Position numbers and translations under genes: made by a program
The notes under the pieces: model-generated
Database searches by the model: none
What the model was told of the DNA's origin: nothing
What the model saw: the letters and a program-made list of their open reading frames with translations, nothing else
Assembly (NCBI GenBank): GCA_024762835.1
Contig: JANTGP010000012.1
Span: 1 to 35,520, forward strand
Direction: 5' to 3'
Length of the DNA stretch: 35,520 bases
Origin: Bacteroidota bacterium
GTDB taxonomy: Bacteria > Bacteroidota > Bacteroidia > Bacteroidales > M50B96
Shown: positions 21,410 to 29,600 of the stretch, piece after piece
Position numbering within the stretch: position 1 is the stretch's first letter
Layout: each line of letters starts with the position of its first letter

Positions 21410-21768
21410 TAATTAGAGAGGAGTGAAGGGTAAAATAGCTCTTTGCAAATTTAGGTTGTTGGTTGGTGTGTGATTTGCCAATATGTGCAATGTGAGTGGA
21501 CTTCCCCAACTGTAGAAATGGACAGAAGCGAGCGAGTAAAAACTAATTTTTTCTTGTACCTATCCAGATAGATATCATAAGATGATCTGCTATCTGTTGT
21601 CATAATTTGTAGTACTCTTATTTTCGTTTACCCTTTTTGCATTACCTCAATTGCTTCTTGATAAATACTTCATTCTATTATTATTCATTTTTATAGCCAG
21701 TATATCTGGGTCTTAGCTCGCAGCCTACACAGCTTTTAGAGGTATTTCGTTTTACTATTTGGTTTCGT

Positions 21769-21900
21769 TTTTTATAGATTCTTCCACCTTGGTAGATTCA
21801 ACCAGTAAATCTGGATTAATCAATATTGCATTCATATATGGTTTTGGAACTGAGCTTAGTCGAAGTACCGGCGAGACAAATGCTTAGTTGTTAGGCATCG
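21769..21900 (+). repeat. Structured dispersed repeat, copy 2
   Basis: TTGGTAGATTCAACCAGTAAATCTGGATTAATCAATATTGCATTCAT...CTTAGTCGAAGTACCGGCGAGACAAATGCTTAGTTG; near-identical blocks in copy 3; ends 1 nt before the ATPase stop codon. Confidence 0.88.
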
Positions 21901-21901
21901 G

Positions 21902-23047
21902 CTATTTTATCGTAACAAATTCTCTAAAATTATTCTTATTAATCACTTTTGTGTCAGCATTATATGACTTAACAAATGTTTCCGGCAATTTTACTTTGGA
22001 TTTAGAATTCCACTTAAATTCAAACCCTGTTATTTTCCCATCTTTTTCTTCTACAAAATCAATCTCTTGTTGTTGTTTTGTTCTCCAAAAATACATTCTT
22101 GCAAATGTATCTTTATAAGCATTTTGCTTTACTCTTTCTGAAATTAAAAAATTTTCCCAAAGTGCACCTGTATCCACTCGTAATTTTAATTGATTAAAAT
22201 TACCTATTATCATATTTCTTATACCATTATCATAAAAATATATTTTCCTATTTCGTTTAATTTCATTTCTGATATTTCTACTAAAACTGTTCAAACGAAA
22301 AATAATATATCCTTTTTCAAGAATCTCAATATATTTCTGAATAGTAACTTTATTTACACCTACTGTTTGTGCAAGTTCATTATAATTAACTTCACTTCCT
22401 ATTTGTAATGCAAGAGCTAAAAGCAAATTATCAAGAATTTCAGGCTTTCTAATTTCCGAAAATGCTAAAATATCCCTATACAAATAGCTACTAACAAGAT
22501 TTTTTAGAATTACTCTTTCTTTTCCTTGGTTATTTAATACTTCGGGATAAAACCCAAATAATATACGATTTTCAAGTTGCTGTTCTGATTTTATAAATCC
22601 TTCTTTCTTTTCAAACTCTTCCCATGAAATTGGAAATAATTCATACTCCCACTTTCTTCCTGTTAACGGCTCATTCAACTTATTTCCTAAATCAAACGAT
22701 GAAGAGCCTGAAACAAATAGCTGAACATCTTTAAATTGGTCTGTTATTATTTTTAAAGTTAAGCCTATTCCATCAATCCTCTGTGCCTCGTCAACAAATA
22801 CAGTTTTATAATCACCTAAAAATGTTCGAATCTGTTCTGTATTTGGATTTGTTAATAATTGTCTGATAATTGGGTCATCTGCATCAAAAAATAAATATTC
22901 TTTTTCTTTCAACAAATTCCTAATTAGTGTTGTTTTTCCAACTTGTCTTGCTCCAACTATAATTATCGCTTTCCCACTTCCAATTCTATTTTCTATAATT
23001 TCTTCAAGTGTTCTTTGATACATTATCTTTTTTCTACAAAGATGCAA
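21902..23047 (-). CDS. AAA ATPase with DUF4143 C-terminal domain; likely start 23023 (MYQRTLEEI)
   Basis: Walker A IIVGARQVGKTTLIRNLL, Walker B KTVFVDEAQRI, sensor SGSSSFDL, wHTH LAQTVGVNKVTIQKYIEILEKGYIIFRL, C-terminal IDFVEEKDGKITGFEFKWN nuclease-like segment. Confidence 0.9.
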   Translation of the reverse strand: MHLCRKKIMYQRTLEEIIENRIGSGKAIIIVGARQVGKTTLIRNLLKEKEYLFFDADDPIIRQLLTNPNTEQIRTFLGDYKTVFVDEAQRIDGIGLTLKIITDQFKDVQLFVSGSSSFDLGNKLNEPLTGRKWEYELFPISWEEFEKKEGFIKSEQQLENRILFGFYPEVLNNQGKERVILKNLVSSYLYRDILAFSEIRKPEILDNLLLALALQIGSEVNYNELAQTVGVNKVTIQKYIEILEKGYIIFRLNSFSRNIRNEIKRNRKIYFYDNGIRNMIIGNFNQLKLRVDTGALWENFLISERVKQNAYKDTFARMYFWRTKQQQEIDFVEEKDGKITGFEFKWNSKSKVKLPETFVKSYNADTKVINKNNFREFVTIK

Positions 23048-23055
23048 AAAATATC

Positions 23056-23089
23056 GTAATGACCAAAAGTTATACTTTTATGTCATTAC
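23056..23089. promoter_or_regulatory. 34-bp imperfect palindrome overlapping the predicted -33 box of the ATPase gene (operator-like)
   Basis: GTAATGACCAAAAGT TAT ACTTTTATGTCATTAC; arms match apart from one mismatch/indel. Confidence 0.7.
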
Positions 23090-23178
23090 AGTATCGCTGT
23101 CTAGCTTGCACATAATGGCTGTCTCCGCAATAAGCTCCTTTAACTTTCAAAGGTACAATAATATCTCATTAGCTTGCA

Positions 23179-23310
23179 ATTTTTGTAGATTTTCTCACCT
23201 GGTAGATTCAACCAGTAAATCCGGATTAATCAACATTGCATTCATCTCCGGCCTTGTTGCAGAGTTTATCGAAGTACCGGCGAGACGAATGTTTAGTTAT
23301 TGCTGATGTT
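23179..23310 (+). repeat. Structured dispersed repeat, copy 3
   Basis: CCTGGTAGATTCAACCAGTAAATCCGGATTAATCAACATTGCATTCATCTCCGG...CCGGCGAGACGAATG; stem arms 23239-23251 / 23277-23291. Confidence 0.88.
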
Positions 23311-23765
23311 CGTCCATGTTTATTTGTCATTCTATCTATTAGCTCTAATCTTCATTCCTTATCAATTTACACCAACCTATCAACTAAGCACAAACTTATT
23401 TTGTTTTTTTGCATGGGCAATCCTTAAACCACCTATAAAGGCGGTTACTTGGGATGAAAAAGCGGAAGCTCTTCCCGAAAATCGGGATATGCTTACAACT
23501 GTGTGTTTGCTATTTTATTTTTCAAGAATTTCTATTGCATTATAAATATTTGAATTTATCGGAGGCTTATAAAATTTCATTCTTTCAGGAAACATTTTAA
23601 CACAGTCGGTTTTCATGTTGTAGTGTAAATTGTATAAAACCTTACATCTTTATTGCATAAACATGCAATTCTAACCCACATGAAAGATAATACTTGATTA
23701 TAGTAGATACTAGTAACAAGTCAAGCAAAAATAGTTGAAAAAGACTTTGGCAATATTAATTCGGG

Positions 23766-25271
23766 CTATTTATGTGTTTCGCTTATTATTTTATTTAAGG
23801 ATTTCTTTTCAAATAAATATATCAGTATAACGAAAGATAAAAATAAAACTGCATTTAACATAAGTTTTAAATATTCTGTTTCAATATTATTAAACATACT
23901 TATAATAAATATCAGTAAAGCAATAAAAATGTATCTAAAAATAGACTTCAAATCATAATTTATATAAAATATCTTCCGACCCCAGAAGTATGAAATAATC
24001 ATCATTGCAAAATAACATGAGAAACGTGCCCAGGCAGAAGCAGTATAGCCAAGCTTGGGAACAAATATTATGTTTATAAGTATAGTAATGGCAGCTCCTG
24101 TTATTGCTATTACAGCACCATAAGCTGTCTTGCTGGTAAGCTTATACCATACCGATAAATTATAGAATATCCCCAGAAATAAATTGGCTAATAGAATAAT
24201 CCAAACGATAAATAATCCTTCATGAAACTTAGAGTCGATAAAATACTTTACTATATCGAGAAATAACATTACGCCAAGAAAAATCAATAAGCCGAAAATT
24301 ATAAAATACTTCATCACATCGGCATATGTTTTTTTTGAGTTTTTCTCTTTGGCTTGCGAAAAGAAAAAAGGTTCGGCGGCAAATTTAAACATCTGAATAA
24401 ATATGGTCATTAGCACCGCTATTTTGGTGTTTGCCCCATAAACCCCAATCACACTTGTTATATAATCGTTTTTGTCCTGTATTGCATCCGGAATAGTTAA
24501 AAAGAACCTTAAAAAATACTTATCCGACACTTCGTTTATCATACCCGCTATTCCAATAATTACAAGAGGATAGGCGTATTTCAACATATGTTTAAACAGC
24601 TTAAGATCAAACTCTAATCGTATTTTAAAGATTTCCGGAATTAATAAAACAAATGTAAATACCGAAGCAATTAAATTAGCAATAAAAGCGTAACCTACAC
24701 CAATTTCGGGGTTATACAATTTTAATAAAAACGTATCGGAACCGTTTTTATAAGCATCGGGTAAATAAACAAAAAACAACAGATTGAATCCGATGTTTGT
24801 TAATATATTTAAAATCTTTATTACGGTAAAATGTACGGCTCTGTTCTCATGCCTAAGACGGGCAAAGGGAATTGATAAAAAAGCATCGATACCCAAAATA
24901 ATACCAAGCCAAATAAAATACTCCTGATGATTGGAATAACTTAACTTATTGGCAATATCGGGTGTAAAAATATTTATTACAAATATAAATATTACAGATG
25001 CTGCAAGAAGGAATAAAGCGGCTGTACTGTAAACCTTATTTTTATCTTTTTCGGTGGACGCAAATTTGAAATATGTTGTTTCCATGCCAAAAGTAAGTAT
25101 TACCATTACCAAGGCAACATAAGCATATAGCTCTATCACAACACCATATTCGCTTTGTTGAAATATGCTTGTGTAAAAAGGTGTAAGCAATAAATAATTA
25201 AGCAAGCGAGGAGCAATTGTTCCAAGTCCGTAAATTACTGTTTCGCTTGCAAGTTTTTTTATTGAATTCAA
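23766..25271 (-). CDS. Polysaccharide biosynthesis / oligosaccharide flippase (Wzx/MVF-like)
   Basis: 501 aa, ~14 hydrophobic helices, N-terminus SETVIYGLGTIAPRLLNYLLLTPFYTSIF typical of flippases. Confidence 0.9.
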   Translation of the reverse strand: MNSIKKLASETVIYGLGTIAPRLLNYLLLTPFYTSIFQQSEYGVVIELYAYVALVMVILTFGMETTYFKFASTEKDKNKVYSTAALFLLAASVIFIFVINIFTPDIANKLSYSNHQEYFIWLGIILGIDAFLSIPFARLRHENRAVHFTVIKILNILTNIGFNLLFFVYLPDAYKNGSDTFLLKLYNPEIGVGYAFIANLIASVFTFVLLIPEIFKIRLEFDLKLFKHMLKYAYPLVIIGIAGMINEVSDKYFLRFFLTIPDAIQDKNDYITSVIGVYGANTKIAVLMTIFIQMFKFAAEPFFFSQAKEKNSKKTYADVMKYFIIFGLLIFLGVMLFLDIVKYFIDSKFHEGLFIVWIILLANLFLGIFYNLSVWYKLTSKTAYGAVIAITGAAITILINIIFVPKLGYTASAWARFSCYFAMMIISYFWGRKIFYINYDLKSIFRYIFIALLIFIISMFNNIETEYLKLMLNAVLFLSFVILIYLFEKKSLNKIISETHK

Positions 25272-25283
25272 AATCTTATTTTA

Positions 25284-26591
25284 TTAATAACACATTTTAT
25301 AGTGAACAATATTTGCCTCGATAAACTGCTCTCCCTCTATTCTAAAACCAAACTTCTCGTAAAACTTAACTGCACTTTCTTGAGCATGAAGATAGAACAT
25401 AACATCTAAACTATCTAAATCATTTATCATTGTGTGCAACATAAATTTACCAACACCTTCATTTCTATATTCTTTAAGTACTGCAAAACGCTCAATCTTA
25501 ATACCTTTATCGGTTTTTCGCCATCGAGCAGTTGCAATTGCTCTATTATTGTCAAATACCAGGTAGTGCTGGCAATATTTGTCTAATCCATCAAATTCTA
25601 AATCACGGTCTACCTCTTGCTCTTCGACAAATACTTTTTTTCTAATGTTCGAAGCTTGTATAAAGTGAAACTCATCGTCGTAATTAAATCTTATTATCTG
25701 AAACTTTTGGTTTTCTTCGTAAGCATCAATAAACACTGTTGACGATATCTTAAGTTTTTTACGTATTAAACGAACCAGTTTTGAAGTAATTTTGTTTGCA
25801 TCTCTTAAATTCATTTTTCCCGACAAACGAATATGAAAGGTTAACTCCGTGTGGTTACCGTATTTATGTACATGGATATGATGTATATGTAATGTTTCAT
25901 GATACACTTCTGCAGATATTTTTTCTAGGTTTTCTCTTAACTCTTCATCAGGTCCTTCGCCAATAAGCGGGTTTATTGTATCTTTTAATATTTTATATGC
26001 TGTAACTAAAATAAATAATCCAACGCCTATTCCTAAAATACCATCCATCCACCAATAAATATCAGCAAAGAAAATACCTATAAGAATAAGCAAAGAAGAT
26101 AAAGCATCTGTACGGTGATGCCAGCCATCGGCTACCATTGAATGTGAATTAACCTTCTTGCCATATTTTATTGCAAACCAAGCCATTATTTCTTTAGCAA
26201 CTACCGAAACAGATGTTACAATAATTGCAATTAAACCAAAATCAGCAGGCTGTTTTTCGTTAAGCTTAACAATTGAGTCGTGGATAAAAACAACACCCAC
26301 TATTGCCAGTAATACCCCAATAATGATTGTTGATATTAGCTCAGCTCTACCATGTCCGAAGGGGTGTTCTTCGTCGGGAGGTTTATCTGCCACCTTTGCT
26401 CCTAGCAAAACAATAAGCGATGTAACCGAATCGGATAATGTATGCCAGGCATCGGCAATCATAGCAACAGAACCGGATACTACTCCTGCCCAATATTTAA
26501 CCGCAAATAAAAGAAGATTCAATATCAACGACATTCTACCCTCAATCTTTGTGTATTTGCTATACTTATTTTCTGTGTTTTTATCCATCAA
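25284..26591 (-). CDS. Cation diffusion facilitator (CDF) transporter fused to a C-terminal GNAT acetyltransferase domain
   Basis: 435-aa uninterrupted ORF; CDF motifs IADAWHTLSDS and VADGWHHRTDALSS; then GNAT segment ARWRKTDKGIKIERFAVLKEYRNEGVGKFMLHTMI...FYEKFGFRIEGEQF. Confidence 0.92.
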   Translation of the reverse strand: MMDKNTENKYSKYTKIEGRMSLILNLLLFAVKYWAGVVSGSVAMIADAWHTLSDSVTSLIVLLGAKVADKPPDEEHPFGHGRAELISTIIIGVLLAIVGVVFIHDSIVKLNEKQPADFGLIAIIVTSVSVVAKEIMAWFAIKYGKKVNSHSMVADGWHHRTDALSSLLILIGIFFADIYWWMDGILGIGVGLFILVTAYKILKDTINPLIGEGPDEELRENLEKISAEVYHETLHIHHIHVHKYGNHTELTFHIRLSGKMNLRDANKITSKLVRLIRKKLKISSTVFIDAYEENQKFQIIRFNYDDEFHFIQASNIRKKVFVEEQEVDRDLEFDGLDKYCQHYLVFDNNRAIATARWRKTDKGIKIERFAVLKEYRNEGVGKFMLHTMINDLDSLDVMFYLHAQESAVKFYEKFGFRIEGEQFIEANIVHYKMCY

Positions 26592-26834
26592 AAAATGTTT
26601 CCCTTTTATTCAATTAATCGTAATACAAATGTACCTTTAAATTTATTACAACAAACTTGTTTTAATAAATAGTTATAATTCCGTCTTTTTAATTTCAGTC
26701 TTAACGTGAAAATATGATATGTCAATCCTTAATACTCATTTTTAGAGAAGAATAGCTCATGACATTTTCTTTTGCAATAATTAAAATAGATATTTGAAGA
26801 TATTATTTAAAAAGCTGACTTCAATAATTATTAT

Positions 26835-26842
26835 TAGTTTTG
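26835..26842 (+). promoter_or_regulatory. Possible Bacteroidota -7 box (TAGTTTTG) upstream of GT2 gene
   Basis: Matches TAnnTTTG about 28 nt before the ATG at 26871; -33 box not clear. Confidence 0.4.
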
Positions 26843-26870
26843 CATAAATCAATATACAAAAGTCTATTTA

Positions 26871-27593
26871 ATGCTAAGTATAATTTTACCAACATATAAA
26901 GGTGCACAAATATTAGAGAATCAGCTTCCTCCTTTTATCAATTTCTTGAATAAAAATGATATTGAGCACGAAATAATTGTGGTTGATGATGGCTCAAACG
27001 ATAATGGTAAAACTAAAAAAACAGTACTTGCACTTGGTTGTATCTTTATTGAGAATGAAAAAAATACAGGTAAAGGTTCGGCTGTTAGAAAAGGTGTAAT
27101 GAAATCAACAGGTGACTATTGTATCTTTACTGATGTTGATATTCCTTTTCAGTACGAGGCATTTTTACGATTTATGAATCATCTTGAGAATAATTCGACA
27201 GATAGCGGATTTGATATTGTAGTTGGCGACAGGAATTTACCGGAATCAAGTTATTATACCAAGATAAGTACTGTAAGAAAATTGGGTAGTGATGTGTTTT
27301 CGGCTATTGTAAGCCGGATTTTTACCGCAGGATTATACGATACACAATGTGGAATGAAGGGTTTTAAAAAAGAAATTGCTAAAGACCTGTTCTCTGTTGG
27401 TAAGATAAACCGTTTTGCTTTTGATGTTGAAATAATATCAATTGCCGTAAAAAGAGGATACTCAATTAAGCGTTTGCCTGTGACTTTACGAAGCAACGAG
27501 AGCAATACTGTAAAAGTGGTTCAACATGGCATGGGAATGCTTTTCGATTTAGCAAGAATAATATATTTTCATTGGACAGGAGCGTATAGTTGA
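26871..27593 (+). CDS. Family 2 glycosyltransferase, dolichyl/polyprenyl-phosphate sugar synthase-like
   Basis: 240 aa; SIILPTYKGAQILENQLP, EIIVVDDGSNDNG, GKGSAVRKGVMKSTGDYCIFTDVDIPF, DTQCGMKGFKKE. Confidence 0.9.
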   Translation: MLSIILPTYKGAQILENQLPPFINFLNKNDIEHEIIVVDDGSNDNGKTKKTVLALGCIFIENEKNTGKGSAVRKGVMKSTGDYCIFTDVDIPFQYEAFLRFMNHLENNSTDSGFDIVVGDRNLPESSYYTKISTVRKLGSDVFSAIVSRIFTAGLYDTQCGMKGFKKEIAKDLFSVGKINRFAFDVEIISIAVKRGYSIKRLPVTLRSNESNTVKVVQHGMGMLFDLARIIYFHWTGAYS

Positions 27594-27684
27594 TTTTTAA
27601 GTTGGAAGTCTTGAAGTGATTAATTTTGGTTGATTGCACTTTGTAGTTGAAGACTGAGACACGAAATATATAAAATAGAAAAAC

Positions 27685-29598
27685 GTGAATAAAAGACGAA
27701 AAATAAAAAAACATACTGAAACTTTACAGCATAAGCCTTTTAACAAAAAATCTGTAATGTGGTTAGCCGGAATATTTGTTCTTAGTATTATAGTATTTAG
27801 TCCGGCTTTAAACAATGGCTTTGTTGCCTGGGACGATGATTGGTATGTTTATGAAAACCCACAAATCACAAATTTGTCTTTATCAACAATTCCGGCTCTT
27901 TTTACGGAGTTCTATAAAGGACAATACGGACCTGTAAGTACATTGATTTTAGGAACTGAATATCATATAGGTAATAATAATCCTGTTGTATTTCATATTG
28001 GCAGCCTTCTTTTTCATTTAATAAATATTGCATTGGTTTTTTGGCTGATGCAGATAATGTTTCGAAAACTTAATATCTCAATAATTGTCGGTGTATTATT
28101 CGCTATCCACGGAATGCAATCGGAAGCTGTTGCCTGGATTTCTGCCCAAAAAGTAGTGCTGTTTACTATGTTTTTTCTGGCTTCGCTTATATCATATATC
28201 AACTACCTGAATAAAAAGAAGCTTAAATATTACTGGCTTTCGATGCTGTGGTTTATTATATCGTTTATGGCTAAAGAACAGGCTGTTACATTGTCTTTAA
28301 GCTTAATTGCCATTGATTATTTATACGGGCGTAAATTACTTAGTAAAAAAGTTATTGTCGAAAAACTTCCTTTTCTTATACTTGCATTAGTAATGGGAAT
28401 TGTAACAATTTACTCAAGTCGTACCGGTGAGTTTTTTACAAAAGATAAATCATATCCTTTCTTCGAGCAAATTATTTACGCAAGTTATGCCTTTACCCAA
28501 TATATTATCCAGCTGATAATACCATATAAACTTTCGGCATTTCATCCTTATCCAAACAAGGTAGGAGAGGAGTTTCCTGTTTTTCTAAGTCTATATTTAA
28601 TTCCGGTACTTGGAGCTGCTTGGTTATTTTTACGATCAATAAAAAAACAAAAAATAATTGCTTTCGGGATAATGTTTTTTGTAATGAATATTGCTCTTGT
28701 TCTGCAAATTATGCCCTTAAGAGATTTTATTACAGCCGACAGATATGTTTATATTCCGGCAATCGGGCTTTTTGCAATTTTGGCTTTTTATCTGGATAAG
28801 TATATCGAAAAGAAAAAATCAAACAGCAGTATTGCGTACATCATATTAGCACTTTACGTAATTATTTTATCAGCTGTTAGCTTTAAGCGAAGTGATGTAT
28901 GGAAAGATAGTATAACATTATTTACCGATGCTGTAAAAAAGTACCCCGAATCGTCAGTTTGCTGGAACAACAGAGGGCTTGCACTCGAAAATTTGAATAA
29001 ACATAAAGAAGCCATTGAGGATTATAAAAAAGCTATTAAATATAACCCCTCTTCTGTATTTTGCTATAATAATATTGGTATTTCATATGCTAAACTAAAA
29101 ATGTTTGATAAAGCATTTCAGATGTACGATTATGCAATAAAATTACGCCCTGATTTTTCACAAGCCTATTTTAATAGGGCAGATGCCAAATCAAATGCAG
29201 GTAATTTTGCTGGAGCAATAAGTGATTTTGATAAGTATATTGAACTTAAGCAAAATAATATCAAAGCATATATTTCTCGCGGAATTGCAAAAGCAAGAAC
29301 CGGAAATTTTGAAAATGCTGTTAAGGATTTGAATACTGCCGTGAGGCTTCAACCTAATAATCCTGATGCATATCTTAACCGTGGTGTTGTTTATCTTAAT
29401 CTTAAAAAATATAATGAAGCAATTCAAGATTTTAACTTCACATTGAGATATAAACCAAACTTTAATTATGCATATTTTAATAGAGGAATAGCAAAAATAG
29501 GCAAAGGAGATAAAAACGGAGGCTGCAATGATTTGCATAAAGCAAGCAATCTTGGCTTTAAACAAGCGGCAGCAGCAATTCAACAATATTGTAAATAA
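27685..29598 (+). CDS. TMTC-like polytopic membrane protein with C-terminal TPR repeats (GT-C-like); GTG start
   Basis: 637 aa; FVAWDDDWYVYENPQI near TM1, about 10 TM helices, then TPR array. Confidence 0.88.
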   Translation: MNKRRKIKKHTETLQHKPFNKKSVMWLAGIFVLSIIVFSPALNNGFVAWDDDWYVYENPQITNLSLSTIPALFTEFYKGQYGPVSTLILGTEYHIGNNNPVVFHIGSLLFHLINIALVFWLMQIMFRKLNISIIVGVLFAIHGMQSEAVAWISAQKVVLFTMFFLASLISYINYLNKKKLKYYWLSMLWFIISFMAKEQAVTLSLSLIAIDYLYGRKLLSKKVIVEKLPFLILALVMGIVTIYSSRTGEFFTKDKSYPFFEQIIYASYAFTQYIIQLIIPYKLSAFHPYPNKVGEEFPVFLSLYLIPVLGAAWLFLRSIKKQKIIAFGIMFFVMNIALVLQIMPLRDFITADRYVYIPAIGLFAILAFYLDKYIEKKKSNSSIAYIILALYVIILSAVSFKRSDVWKDSITLFTDAVKKYPESSVCWNNRGLALENLNKHKEAIEDYKKAIKYNPSSVFCYNNIGISYAKLKMFDKAFQMYDYAIKLRPDFSQAYFNRADAKSNAGNFAGAISDFDKYIELKQNNIKAYISRGIAKARTGNFENAVKDLNTAVRLQPNNPDAYLNRGVVYLNLKKYNEAIQDFNFTLRYKPNFNYAYFNRGIAKIGKGDKNGGCNDLHKASNLGFKQAAAAIQQYCK

Positions 29599-29600
29599 TT

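Noticed and set aside
21566-21595. Weak hairpin AGATAGATATCAT..GATCTGCTATCT in the abiE-ATPase gap
   Set aside because: Imperfect, no poly-T tract, not repeated elsewhere in the window.
21890-21896. GTTAGGC in repeat copy 2 as proof of a classical integron attC
   Set aside because: Copies 1 and 3 do not carry the GTTRRRY box and no intI is present; kept only as an architectural analogy.
23106-23545. Short plus-strand ORFs (66, 63, 81 aa) across repeat 3
   Set aside because: They run through the repeat in conflicting frames, with no support in copies 1 and 2.
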